Both the position numbers and the translations under genes were made by a program. The notes beneath the pieces were generated by a model. The model searched no databases, was not told where the DNA came from, and saw only the letters and a program-made list of their open reading frames with translations. Below are positions 1 through 7,767 of a stretch of 53,305 nt of DNA, piece by piece. Source of the DNA: a virus; IMG/VR virus record IMGVR_UViG_3300043256_000158, positions 1 through 53,305 of that record. One strand, written 5' to 3'. Within the stretch, counting starts at the first letter, position 1. Every line of letters starts with the position of its first letter.

Positions 1-407
1 CGTTATCCCGGATGGATTGGCCGCATCGGCATCGCCATCGAAATTATCTTGATCCCAGCTTGCTTGGGCCACCTTGTTTTCGACCGTCGAACCGCTGTCG
101 TGTGTTCTCAATATCAAATTGATCGTACCGGCATCGCTCTGAAGCAATACTCCATTGGTTGCTGTGTTGTAGCCCATCTCCCGGACGCACCCGGTCTTAG
201 TGCCGCTCGCAAGCTCCAGCACCCCCGTCATATTTATGAATTGCGACTTACCGGGCTGGTACGGGAAGTGCTGATAGGTTTGACGAATCCGCTCGCCAGC
301 CGTGGTGTCGGTCGAGGTGAAATCGGTATAGGGCTTGTCCAGCGTCGGCGCGCTGAGCGCCATGGTCCCGCTCACGAGGCTATTCTGCCAGAACAGGGCC
401 TGCTGGT
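1..407. repeat. Terminal near-identical repeat, left copy
   Basis: This segment matches 52899-53305 base for base without gaps, apart from about 23 substitutions. About 18 of them are packed into one patch (about 195-258), where the encoded residues hardly change. The same minus-strand reading frame passes through both copies. The simplest reading is a circular or circularly permuted genome whose two contig ends come from slightly different members of a population. A true tandem duplication of this tail gene segment is the alternative. Confidence 0.9.
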
Positions 408-603
408 CGGCCATGATGAGCTTGCTGTCGAAAATCGTCTCGGGCTCGGAAACCCGCCATCGACCGAACGCATCACATGACGGGCCATCACCGGCATTGA
501 TCAGCACATGCTGGAGTTTAGCCAGCACACCGCCGACAGCACGCTCGGTCGCGGCGTAAATATCGCCTGTCCCGGGGAGTGTGGTGTTCGGATCAAGCGC
601 CAT
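1..603 (-). CDS. Tail structural protein, N-terminal part (continues at the other end of the window)
   Basis: The ATG at 603-601 overlaps the TGA of the upstream gene (ATGA), the junction style used throughout this cluster. The frame is open for 201 codons and leaves the window at position 1. Its last 135 or so codons match the first part of the frame at 53305-52152, so the complete protein is about 449 residues when the ends are joined. The sequence is rich in Ser, Thr, Gly, Asp and Asn and lacks cysteine clusters or membrane segments, as is usual for phage tail or fibre proteins. I recognise no domain. Its position inside the tail block supports a structural role, which is inference. Confidence 0.75.
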   Translation of the reverse strand, partial: MALDPNTTLPGTGDIYAATERAVGGVLAKLQHVLINAGDGPSCDAFGRWRVSEPETIFDSKLIMADQQALFWQNSLVSGTMALSAPTLDKPYTDFTSTDTTAGERIRQTYQHFPYQPGKSQFINMTGVLELASGTKTGCVREMGYNTATNGVLLQSDAGTINLILRTHDSGSTVENKVAQASWDQDNFDGDADAANPSGIT

Positions 604-1733
604 CAGCTCCATTCCCCACGGGTGAACGTCGTCCCGTCAGACGAGATTGCCGAAGTCGCAATATCCCCATCGTCGGCGTCGTTGCGCAATGTCTTGGTCG
701 TCGATGTCTGGGTGCCCTTGTTGCGAGCAAGAGCCATGAGCCAGCCGAGTTTGTCTACGATAGTCGCCGTAGCGGCAGGAACGCTCGAAGGTTCAGCATC
801 AGTGGTTGTTCTTAGAGCCGTGTCCACCTCGGCGTTGATGTTGGCGAGCGAAAGAGTATCAGGGATTTTGGTACCATCAAGGCTGTTGGAATCGTCGTAG
901 ATGGCCCGGATCATTTCCGACAAGCTAACCCCACTTGCCGGTGCGGCCGCGGCCTTGAGTGTCACGACACCCGGTGCACCAACCAGAATGTTGATCAGTT
1001 GCTTGATGTACTGCATCACTGTATCGCCAGTGGTCACCTCATCGGCCGCTGCGCCGTCATTCAACGCGCCGAGGACGTTCGCAAGAGCAAAGCCAGTCGC
1101 CGTGACCCACTCCGCATCACCACGGTCCCTAATGGCTTGCAAACTATCGGTGGATGGAACGAAGGTGGACCAGTCCTCGGTCGCGCTCACGAGGTGCGCC
1201 ATGATCGAACCGTTGACCGGATCGTCACCATCAGCCTGGGCAACCAGATGGTCGAGCTTTTGAACCACAAGCGCATCATTGGCCTCGGACTCGACCTCAC
1301 TCTTCATCCCCGTGCTCATACCACCGAGGTCTGTTAGGCCAGCACCGGCCGCACCGATGACGGCGGTATCTGACTTGATCGCCGCCACTTGCGTATCGGG
1401 AGCCGCACCGGACGCAAAGAACCACGTATAGGTGTCCTCCTCGACCACCTGAAATTCGGCCCACGCCGACAAGGCCCCGGCCACGTCAACACTGGCCTGC
1501 AACCGCCCCACAGTATCGGTATCGGTCGCGTCCAAGGTGATGGCATACCATCCCGCCTCGTCATGCGTACCGCCACCCGAATTCTTTGCCGCCATATTGC
1601 CACCGTTCTTGGACAGGCGGATATCGGTGTTGGCGATAGTCAGACCGGTCTCGGCCGTCTTGCCGTCCGTATCGTCTATGAACGGGCCTATGAGGACACT
1701 TTGAGAGGCCGTGGATTGCTTTAGATACAGCAT
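603..1733 (-). CDS. Tail or fibre structural protein
   Basis: This 376-residue protein starts with ATG right after the upstream TAG, with a GAGGG ribosome site about 8 bases away. The N-terminal 110 residues (GPFIDDTDG, then LSKNGG and DEAGWY) are of a kind I know from uncharacterised phage structural proteins, in which a domain with repeated 'ATDTDTVG'-like turns is followed by a longer linker. The C-terminus has a GWLMALARNKG segment and ends in a polar beta-rich tail. It is loosely similar in build to the protein at 43597-44757, so the two may be diverged paralogues. It lies in an overlapping run of tail genes. The exact role is unknown. Confidence 0.75.
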   Translation of the reverse strand: MLYLKQSTASQSVLIGPFIDDTDGKTAETGLTIANTDIRLSKNGGNMAAKNSGGGTHDEAGWYAITLDATDTDTVGRLQASVDVAGALSAWAEFQVVEEDTYTWFFASGAAPDTQVAAIKSDTAVIGAAGAGLTDLGGMSTGMKSEVESEANDALVVQKLDHLVAQADGDDPVNGSIMAHLVSATEDWSTFVPSTDSLQAIRDRGDAEWVTATGFALANVLGALNDGAAADEVTTGDTVMQYIKQLINILVGAPGVVTLKAAAAPASGVSLSEMIRAIYDDSNSLDGTKIPDTLSLANINAEVDTALRTTTDAEPSSVPAATATIVDKLGWLMALARNKGTQTSTTKTLRNDADDGDIATSAISSDGTTFTRGEWS

Positions 1734-2582
1734 CTAGGCGGCCCTCATGGAACGATAGTGCTTGTCGAAGATAGGGAGTGTCACACCCCCCGCCGCTACC
1801 GCGAACACCACCCCCGCCTCATCGAACATGCGGAACGGGCCGAAGGGGTCGCGATGTAAGGCTAACACTTGAGAAAACGGCAATAGCTTTGGATGAACAG
1901 ATATATAATATATTTGTCCATTGACTTCCTTCTCAACAGTACCGCGATTATTTCGCGCACCAAATGTTAGGTCAAAGCCAAAATCTGCAAAATTACTGCC
2001 ATCGCCCGATTGAGCATAAGTAAGCGCTCTTGCCGCACCAGTTTTGTGCAAGTCGTAATACATCGTAACGGCGCTGGCCCCAAGAGACTTCTTGCCCAGT
2101 ATTGTTATTATATGCGGTTCTCCATCCGTCAAGTCCGACTCCGCTGTCGTTAGTCTAACACTTAATTGGCTGCCTCCTTCGTCACGCATGAATACCCTGA
2201 TTTTTCCGTCAACGTTTTCATTTAAGGCTACACCCCAAGCAGTAACTGACCCAGTATTAAATACCCCTAAAATGTTTTGTGTCGCTGTTGAGGTGGTTTG
2301 AAAATAACAAGTAAGCGACCATTCTTTTATAAGATTGGCGGTATTTGCTCGTAATGGGTGGGCAAAGTAATCCCCGGAACCATCAAAGTTCATGGCCTGA
2401 CCAAGCCTGCTTCCCACAAGCGAGGGTGTTCCACTCTTTGCTAATAGCGCTCTTTGCCCAAAATCATAAAAACTCCACCAAGGAAGGAAATAGAAGGTAG
2501 GCCAAAACCACCCCCACTCCGGTGCGACCAGGGCGGGCTGTAGCGCCCACATCGGCGGCTTGATAAGGGATGGGTAGCCCAT
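1734..2582 (-). CDS. LamG/concanavalin-like tail protein
   Basis: This 282-residue protein starts at an ATG that overlaps the previous stop (TGATG). After an aromatic N-terminus (residues 1-45, many Trp, Phe and Tyr) it shows the layout of a LamG or concanavalin-A-like lectin domain: a MNFDGSGDYF strand at about 64-73, an 'EWSLTCYF' strand at about 86-94, and later strands ending in 'GQIYYISVHPKLL'. Such domains sit on phage tails and bind surface sugars. The gene lies among tail genes, so host recognition or virion decoration is a reasonable inference. The base composition of 1850-2500 is visibly more AT-rich than its neighbours, which suggests recent acquisition of this domain. Confidence 0.75.
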   Translation of the reverse strand: MGYPSLIKPPMWALQPALVAPEWGWFWPTFYFLPWWSFYDFGQRALLAKSGTPSLVGSRLGQAMNFDGSGDYFAHPLRANTANLIKEWSLTCYFQTTSTATQNILGVFNTGSVTAWGVALNENVDGKIRVFMRDEGGSQLSVRLTTAESDLTDGEPHIITILGKKSLGASAVTMYYDLHKTGAARALTYAQSGDGSNFADFGFDLTFGARNNRGTVEKEVNGQIYYISVHPKLLPFSQVLALHRDPFGPFRMFDEAGVVFAVAAGGVTLPIFDKHYRSMRAA

Positions 2583-3199
2583 CAGGCGCTCACGCCGTCC
2601 TTGTCGTAGGTAAGTCGCACCGTGGGACTGTCGGTTGGGGTGCCTGTCACACGCGCCATTACCAAAACGACGGGATATCCCATGACGGTCGACGCTTGGG
2701 CAAGGTTCACATCTTCTGCGGGATCGGCAAGATCAATCAAGAACTGGTTAATGACCGCAAGGGAATAAAGATCGTATGTCTCGCTGGTCTCTGGAGCATC
2801 GCTAAGAGCATGGTCCAAGACAATGGAGTCGTCAGAAGCGGCAGAACTCGTAATCAACCGCACCTCGGCAATCTCGCCGCCTGTCGTCATGACGAAGTAG
2901 CGGCCTGTTAGATCATCATCAGCCGTTTGAGCATCCGGGAAACCCGCCGCTGTATCCAGCGAGATATTCGAGGCATCCGTGACAACATCGGGGGTATTGC
3001 CCGAGGATATCTGGTGGCCACCTAATACCTGTATTTCCACCTCATCCGTGCCAGCACCATCCCAGTCGATGTTAATCACAGAAGACAAAAGCTCGCGGGG
3101 ATTCAGCGTAATGAAGATGGCTGCACCGCTGGTCGTGAACGCCTCGAAATTCCCATCTGCTGCAAGATCTTCAGATATTACTTTCCCTGCCCAGGCCAT
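2582..3199 (-). CDS. Phage structural protein, unknown
   Basis: This 205-residue acidic protein starts at an ATG overlapping the upstream TGA (TGATG) and ends overlapping the next start in the same way. It has alternating polar and hydrophobic segments typical of beta-rich virion proteins ('VEIQVLGGHQISSG', 'GRYFVMTTGGEIAEVRLITS') and no membrane segment or cysteine motif. I do not recognise a named family. The tight translational coupling on both sides indicates that it is made together with the adjacent tail proteins. Confidence 0.7.
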   Translation of the reverse strand: MAWAGKVISEDLAADGNFEAFTTSGAAIFITLNPRELLSSVINIDWDGAGTDEVEIQVLGGHQISSGNTPDVVTDASNISLDTAAGFPDAQTADDDLTGRYFVMTTGGEIAEVRLITSSAASDDSIVLDHALSDAPETSETYDLYSLAVINQFLIDLADPAEDVNLAQASTVMGYPVVLVMARVTGTPTDSPTVRLTYDKDGVSA

Positions 3200-3621
3200 C
3201 AGTTAGCCCTCGCTGCCGTTACAAGCCGGGGCCAGACCGGAGAAGGAAAATCAGGATCCGCGTCCTGCAATTCCTGCGCCCGCGTGATGCTCTCGACCCG
3301 CGCCACTTTCAATGCGGTGATGGTGGCACTGCCGCCGCCGAAAATGCTGGTGAACCGGACTGCCTCGCGGCCGAAGGGATTGACCTCGCCCATGTGCAGG
3401 ATGTTCCAAACCTCTTGCTGATCTGCCGTCGAAAGAGCAGCCCAACCAGCCTGATCCACAGCATTGTAAACCTCGCTGGCCGTCAGGCTGGCACGGTCAC
3501 GCGTGCGCGTGTCGGGAGACGGATAGATGCTGTTCAAGTCGTCGGCCGCCTCCTGGTCCGACATAGCGTCGTAGCCACGTCCCAGCGGATCGGTGGCGAG
3601 TTCGGTTTTGAGGTCAGCCAT
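3199..3621 (-). CDS. Conserved phage protein of the tail block
   Basis: This 140-residue protein has a pattern I know from many phages: 'LATDPLGRGY' near the N-terminus, then 'QQEVWNILHMGEVNPFGREAV' in the middle (about 88-108), then a glycine-rich 'IFGGGSATITAL' strand. Its function is not established. It starts with an ATG inside the last codons of the upstream gene (8-base overlap) and its stop overlaps the next start. In other phages such genes lie next to tail fibre genes, as here, so a structural or assembly role is likely. Confidence 0.75.
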   Translation of the reverse strand: MADLKTELATDPLGRGYDAMSDQEAADDLNSIYPSPDTRTRDRASLTASEVYNAVDQAGWAALSTADQQEVWNILHMGEVNPFGREAVRFTSIFGGGSATITALKVARVESITRAQELQDADPDFPSPVWPRLVTAARAN

Positions 3622-4129
3622 TGGGCATAGCCGCTTTCATGCGCGCCACCATCTGATTTGCCACATGCTTGGCCTCCACAGCCGCCTTCTGGGCCTTCTC
3701 AGTCCGTTTCTCGCGTGCGCCAATGGTTTCCTCACGCTTGACGACATCGGCCTCCAGCGCCTTCAGGGCCTCGTCACGGACCGCCAGACTGTTCTTGGCT
3801 TTCCGCCACTCCATCTCGATCTCCGCCTCACGATCGTTTAGCTTGGCGCGCTCTTCCTTCCTAGTCAGAGCCCATGCCTTCAAACCGGCGACCAGTTTCT
3901 CTTCGCGCTCGGCATAGTCATGCTCCGCGCGCCTGGCCCAAAGCTCGGCCTCCTCATGTTTCTTCTCGATATCCTTGGCCTTACCGTAGACAGCAGACGC
4001 TTTCACGAAGGCCGCAATCTTGGTGTCAAGCTGCTTGATGTAGCCCTCGAAGACCTTGCGGTTATCGAGGAACCGCAGGAACGCCAGGAAGTCCTTCTGA
4101 CCGTCGAAGTGTGGGATTCGGATATCCAT
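3614..4129 (-). CDS. Coiled-coil protein
   Basis: This 171-residue protein is mostly helical. From about residue 45 to the end it has long runs of Glu, Lys, Ala and Arg with heptad-like spacing ('EKKHEEAELWARRAEHDYAE', 'LKALEADVVKREETIG'), as expected for an extended coiled coil. I chose the second ATG (4129) because it lies about 8 bases after a strong GGAGGG; the first ATG (4135) is only one base from it. Coiled-coil proteins next to fibre genes can be tail chaperones or structural rods. No family is recognised. Confidence 0.7.
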   Translation of the reverse strand: MDIRIPHFDGQKDFLAFLRFLDNRKVFEGYIKQLDTKIAAFVKASAVYGKAKDIEKKHEEAELWARRAEHDYAEREEKLVAGLKAWALTRKEERAKLNDREAEIEMEWRKAKNSLAVRDEALKALEADVVKREETIGAREKRTEKAQKAAVEAKHVANQMVARMKAAMPNG

Positions 4130-4141
4130 GTTCATTCCCTC

Positions 4142-4399
4142 CTAGGGAACCACGCTGAGGGTGACGAAAAGCTCTCCACTTGACCAGGACCGCTCCTTGC
4201 CTGGAATAGTCGCAGGCGGTATGCCACTAGCACCTGCTGTAACGGCATCAGGCAAAACGGTCACTTTCAAAAGGACACTTTCCACCTTGTAAATGACCGA
4301 ATTTGCCTCAATGTGATCATTCTCTCGAAGAGGGTAATCGGCGGTGTTCAGAGTAAATAACGTTTCTCCGGTTCCATCCAAAACACAAACTGACCGCAT
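4142..4399 (-). CDS. Small phage protein, unknown
   Basis: This 85-residue protein is preceded by AAGGGG at 7-9 bases from its ATG. It is predicted to be beta-rich ('YPLRENDHIEANSVIYKVES') with no cysteine pair, membrane segment or known motif. It lies between a tailspike-like gene and a coiled-coil gene in a co-directional run and is probably a minor structural or assembly protein. That assignment rests on location only. Confidence 0.65.
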   Translation of the reverse strand: MRSVCVLDGTGETLFTLNTADYPLRENDHIEANSVIYKVESVLLKVTVLPDAVTAGASGIPPATIPGKERSWSSGELFVTLSVVP

Positions 4400-4410
4400 G
4401 ATTTATCCCC

Positions 4411-5325
4411 TTACGTCAGCGCTGATTCCTGTTGTTCGCCATCGCTGAAGTGATTGCCCGCCGCATAATCGGTCGCATTGAAGCCGAGTGTGGCGTTGTT
4501 CTGGAAAGACGCCTTGGCGATATCAAAGTAATTGTCGATGACGACATTACCACCGCCTCCGGCATCCCTGATATCGAAGATTGTGGTAGCACTCTGCCCC
4601 ACGCCCTCCTTCAGGAATACGTTGCCCCGAAAGGTGCTGTTCATCCAACCCTTGGTCGCGCCATCAGGACCGATGTGGTTGACGTTGGTCATGAACTGAT
4701 TGTTTTCGACCAGCCAGTGCTGCGGAAGGTGGTGGTCGGTGTTGTCCACGCTGATCGCATAGGCGCCCGATGTCGTCATCTGGTCGAAACGGCAATTCCT
4801 GATCGTGGCGTAGGTGCTGCCACCATCGACAACGATGCCGAGTTTACCGGTCGTAAAGATGCAATTCTCGACCGTCATGAAGTCGGGCCGGTCTGTGGTT
4901 CCATCTAACGACTTGTTCATATTGATCCCCCCGGCTCCCGTGGGACAATCGAACTCGATGTCCGTGAACGTCCAGCCGCGGGATTTCAGGTCGATGATCG
5001 GGCTGGTGTGCGTAGTCGGGCCCATCCAGGTAGCAAGGCCATTGGGGCCGATCTTGAAGCCGCGCACCGTCACAAAAGCCGCATCGGCATTGGCCGGCGT
5101 GGTATAGTTGCCGGTGAAATCACCCCCGGACAACATGATCGTGTCGTAGTGTGTCACCGTGGCGAACGCCTTGGTGAGCGTCTTGAACGGGCGCCTGTTG
5201 TTGAGGCCCCTGTTCTGATCGCTGCCGTTGGTCGAATCGACAAAGTATGTCTTGCCGAACTGTCGGCCCATCAGGGGAACACCCATGCTGGACAGGCCGC
5301 TGGGGAAATTGGTTAAGTTGCCCAT
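4411..5325 (-). CDS. Parallel beta-helix tailspike-like protein
   Basis: This 304-residue protein has the signs of a right-handed parallel beta-helix of the pectate-lyase type: a 'KTYFVDSTNGSDQNRGLNNR' entry (residues 25-44), 'PFKTLTKAF', and then repeated short strands with Asn ladders and turns ('VENCIFTTG', 'IRNCRFDQM', 'VENNQFMTN', 'VIDNYFDIA'). Such proteins are tailspikes or depolymerases that bind or cut surface polysaccharide. It has a good ribosome site (GGAGACTTCTA before ATG) and is the first gene after the capsid terminator at 5391-5424. A second, larger beta-helix protein is encoded at 44762-46453. Confidence 0.8.
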   Translation of the reverse strand: MGNLTNFPSGLSSMGVPLMGRQFGKTYFVDSTNGSDQNRGLNNRRPFKTLTKAFATVTHYDTIMLSGGDFTGNYTTPANADAAFVTVRGFKIGPNGLATWMGPTTHTSPIIDLKSRGWTFTDIEFDCPTGAGGINMNKSLDGTTDRPDFMTVENCIFTTGKLGIVVDGGSTYATIRNCRFDQMTTSGAYAISVDNTDHHLPQHWLVENNQFMTNVNHIGPDGATKGWMNSTFRGNVFLKEGVGQSATTIFDIRDAGGGGNVVIDNYFDIAKASFQNNATLGFNATDYAAGNHFSDGEQQESALT

Positions 5326-5390
5326 TAGAAGTCTCCATAGTTGCGCGCCGCAGCCGGAGCAGCCAGGGTTGGAGCCCCACGGCGCTGGAT

Positions 5391-5424
5391 AAAGAAAACG
5401 GACGGCCCCGAAAGACCGCCCGCT
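5391..5424 (-). terminator. Intrinsic terminator after the capsid gene
   Basis: On the minus strand, CGGGCGG (5422-5416) pairs with CCGTCCG (5405-5399) with one G-U pair. The stem is followed directly by TTTTCTTT. It lies 20 bases past the major capsid stop and before the tailspike-like gene, so it may limit transcription from capsid into tail genes. Confidence 0.7.
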
Positions 5425-5444
5425 AGTTCAGAGAAGAATTACGC

Positions 5445-6353
5445 TTAGGCGCCTGGCGAGCCGAAAATCCCCCGCCAGTCCGTCCACTTGAACGAATAAC
5501 GCTCGTAGCACTTGGCCTTTTGGTTGCTTGTGTCGAAGTCGTTGTCGCGAGTGAAGCTCATGCTCTCACGCTGAAAGTGCTGCAACCCATTCGGAGCATT
5601 GGTTCTGACGAACCACGAATCGGGGTCCGTCAAATAATGATTAACCTTCGGTGGGCCGCTGAAGACCCCCGTAGCCTTTATCACGTTGATCGCATTGTTG
5701 GCGGTATCGTTCTGCAATACCGAGCTCACAATGCGGTTAGCCTCAAACCAGAGCTGACGTGGAATAATGAATTCCCTCGGCAGAAGACTGATCTTCAAGC
5801 CACGGGCGTTAGTCGCGCCCATGATCTGAATAATCAGATCCTCGATTGAGGCTTCGGACATATCCGCTGCCACGGCCAGTTCGTTCGACTGATCGCCCGA
5901 AAGTGTTGGGTGATCGGTGGCCAGCATCTCCTTGCCGTCGCCGCCGGCAAACACGGAGTTGAAGCCGCGATTATAGACGTTCGCGCCGACATTCTCCTTG
6001 GTCTGCCTCATAGAAAACGCGAGACTCGCTCCTCGACGCTTACCGACCATCTCATAGAGGTTGTCTTGAATTTCCTCATGAGAGACGATAAATCCCAGCG
6101 CATAGGCTACGTGCGTATAGCGCGACACAACGCCCTGAGTGTCGGAATCGTAAGAGACCGAGGCACCTTCCGCCTTAACCGGAGCCAAACCGAACGACGT
6201 GGTCTCCACGTCCTCTTCGTAAGACTGCGAAGAGGACAGAGTTTTGAAAAGGTCTGTGTACTCGGTCGTGTGCTCGTCGTACACGATACCCCAATGCTTG
6301 TGAATCCCAGGCCATAAGGCTTTCGGATGCGTGCCAGTGGTAATGACTGCCAT
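5445..6353 (-). CDS. Major capsid protein (Mu gpT/HK97-fold type)
   Basis: This 302-residue protein resembles the Mu gpT-like group of HK97-fold major capsid proteins. It has an N-terminal arm ('WGIVYDEHTTEYTDLF'), a 'VSRYTHVAYALGFIVSHEEI' segment at about 93-112, a long helix, 'ATDHPTLSGDQSN' at about 145-157, and a C-terminal domain ending in 'YSFKWTDWRGIFGS'. It is preceded by AGGAGGG and follows scaffold and decoration-type genes in transcription order, the normal place for the main shell protein. An intrinsic terminator follows it. I am confident of the role and less so of the exact family. Confidence 0.88.
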   Translation of the reverse strand: MAVITTGTHPKALWPGIHKHWGIVYDEHTTEYTDLFKTLSSSQSYEEDVETTSFGLAPVKAEGASVSYDSDTQGVVSRYTHVAYALGFIVSHEEIQDNLYEMVGKRRGASLAFSMRQTKENVGANVYNRGFNSVFAGGDGKEMLATDHPTLSGDQSNELAVAADMSEASIEDLIIQIMGATNARGLKISLLPREFIIPRQLWFEANRIVSSVLQNDTANNAINVIKATGVFSGPPKVNHYLTDPDSWFVRTNAPNGLQHFQRESMSFTRDNDFDTSNQKAKCYERYSFKWTDWRGIFGSPGA

Positions 6354-6367
6354 CGTTCAGCCCTCCT

Positions 6368-7009
6368 CTATGTGCCCAAGATGCCGTCGTTAGTCTCGGC
6401 ACCTTCGGGTTGCATTGCATGAGTGGAGATAACGACTTCACACTTGGCGTGAACCAGCGTGGCGTCGTTGTCTTCGCGATTGACGAAGCGCGTCAGGATC
6501 AGCTGTTTCTGCGGGTCCTGGCCTTCATCCGAACCGTTCAGCTCCGTAGCAGACAGACCCGTTGTGGTGCTGCCCGTGCCCAATAGGATGTTGAAGCTCG
6601 CTCCGACCGCTGTCGCCGTGAGAATGGTGGCTGAGTCGGCCTGGATTTCATACACGATATCCGGGTCGTCACAGACGATCGCTACGCGCTCGGTATCATC
6701 GAGCCGATACTGGTTCTCCAGAGCCGTAGGATCGGCCGCAAAACCAATAATAACACCAGAGATTCTAATGCCATCTCCGGCCGCCGCGATATTAATCTCG
6801 GGCAAAGTCCCAATGCCAAATTTCCCGGCACCAGGGACTTCAACAACTGCGGTGTTTGACGTACCGGTAACAAGCACGCAATCACCGATGAACATATTCC
6901 CGCCGGAATAAGTGGAGGGAATGAAATAGGGGTTTGCCGCCCCATTGTATGACGCCCCGTTGCGGTGCTTGATCGGTCGCAACCCAGAGGGCGTGTCAAC
7001 ATTTGCCAT
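6368..7009 (-). CDS. Capsid-associated structural protein (decoration or stabilisation type)
   Basis: This 213-residue protein has a very strong ribosome site (AGGAGG five bases before the ATG). It starts 'MANVDTPSGLRPIKH', an opening I associate with phage capsid decoration or head-stabilising proteins encoded next to the major capsid gene. The body is beta-rich ('GIRISGVIIGFAADPTALEN') with no membrane segment. It lies 14 bases upstream of the capsid gene and is separated from the preceding gene by a hairpin terminator. The role is inferred from context and general resemblance. Confidence 0.7.
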   Translation of the reverse strand: MANVDTPSGLRPIKHRNGASYNGAANPYFIPSTYSGGNMFIGDCVLVTGTSNTAVVEVPGAGKFGIGTLPEINIAAAGDGIRISGVIIGFAADPTALENQYRLDDTERVAIVCDDPDIVYEIQADSATILTATAVGASFNILLGTGSTTTGLSATELNGSDEGQDPQKQLILTRFVNREDNDATLVHAKCEVVISTHAMQPEGAETNDGILGT

Positions 7010-7026
7010 GGAAACCTCCTGGCATG

Positions 7027-7049
7027 AAAATAGCCGCTCGAAAGCGGCC
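7027..7049 (-). terminator. Intrinsic terminator before the decoration gene
   Basis: On the minus strand GCCGC (7048-7044) pairs with GCGGC (7037-7033) around a TTTCGA loop, followed by TATTTTC. It sits between two capsid-region genes, only a few bases before the ribosome site of the next gene, so it probably acts as a partial terminator or an RNA end or stability element. Confidence 0.6.
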
Positions 7050-7073
7050 GGTTAATGAAAGCGGCAACCCGGA

Positions 7074-7655
7074 TCAGCGTTCGGCCGAGGTGTTCGGCCG
7101 GTAGTTAATGCCCGCATCAGGCGTATAGAACGCGCGCTGATCCTGAGCTGTCGTCTGTCTGGGTTCGCCGCGCCTAATAGCAGTGTCTATCTCATCTATT
7201 CGGCCCTGCTTTTGAGCTTGATCTTGCTCATAGAGCACTGTTGGGAGAGCCATGGCATAACCAGTCTGTGCGCCACCATAGCGAGACACACCAACATTCA
7301 CTGTGTCAGCCCCCTCGCGATCCTGAACAATCTCGCCGTCGCCTCCAACAAACTGATAACCAGCATCCAAAAACAACTGAATCCGGCCCGGGTCATCTGT
7401 AACCCGGCGACCAGTCATGCCAGATGGCACTTTGAAGCTAGTTCGCGGTTCGGCAGAGCCAATCGGCTTGCGCTCTTTGCGGCCGAAGCCGTGTCTCGTC
7501 TCACTCCTAGCCTCGCGCGAAGCATCGCGATCCCCCACACTCAAATCAGAGGGATGCGGCTCCTGCGTCTTCGAAGCCCATGCCTCAACTTGCTCAGAGG
7601 TGACTTGCTCCTGAGGCTCAGGATTTTTCCTCGGTCGGCCTGGTTTCCCAGCCAT
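7074..7655 (-). CDS. Capsid-region protein, unknown
   Basis: This 193-residue, very polar protein is preceded by AAGGAG with good spacing. The N-terminal 75 residues are Pro, Lys, Arg and Glu rich and probably disordered (it begins 'MAGKPGRPRKNPEPQEQ'). A folded part follows ('DPGRIQLFLDAGYQFVGGDG', then 'YGGAQTGYAMALPTVLYEQ') that I know as a generic motif in small proteins next to phage capsid genes. Function is unknown. Position between scaffold and capsid genes suggests a head morphogenesis role. Confidence 0.65.
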   Translation of the reverse strand: MAGKPGRPRKNPEPQEQVTSEQVEAWASKTQEPHPSDLSVGDRDASREARSETRHGFGRKERKPIGSAEPRTSFKVPSGMTGRRVTDDPGRIQLFLDAGYQFVGGDGEIVQDREGADTVNVGVSRYGGAQTGYAMALPTVLYEQDQAQKQGRIDEIDTAIRRGEPRQTTAQDQRAFYTPDAGINYRPNTSAER

Positions 7656-7767
7656 GGTTCGTCTCCTTTACAATCTTCACAGCCTTACGAATCTTTGAAC
7701 GAGAGACTGACCCCTCTTTCTTCGCGGTTCTAACAATTCGTTTATTCGCTGATGTAAATTTCGGCAT
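7618..7767 (-). CDS. Small basic protein
   Basis: The frame gives a 49-residue lysine- and arginine-rich protein if read from the ATG at 7767 ('MPKFTSANKRIVRTAKKEG...'). The longer open frame upstream of this ATG lies antiparallel in style and inside the scaffold gene and looks like noise. The start overlaps the end of the scaffold gene by 26 bases, and GGAAGG and GAGAAG lie in front of it. Its end overlaps the next gene. It is a plausible nucleic-acid-binding or head protein, but that is inference from charge only. Confidence 0.5.
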   Translation of the reverse strand: MPKFTSANKRIVRTAKKEGSVSRSKIRKAVKIVKETNHGWETRPTEEKS

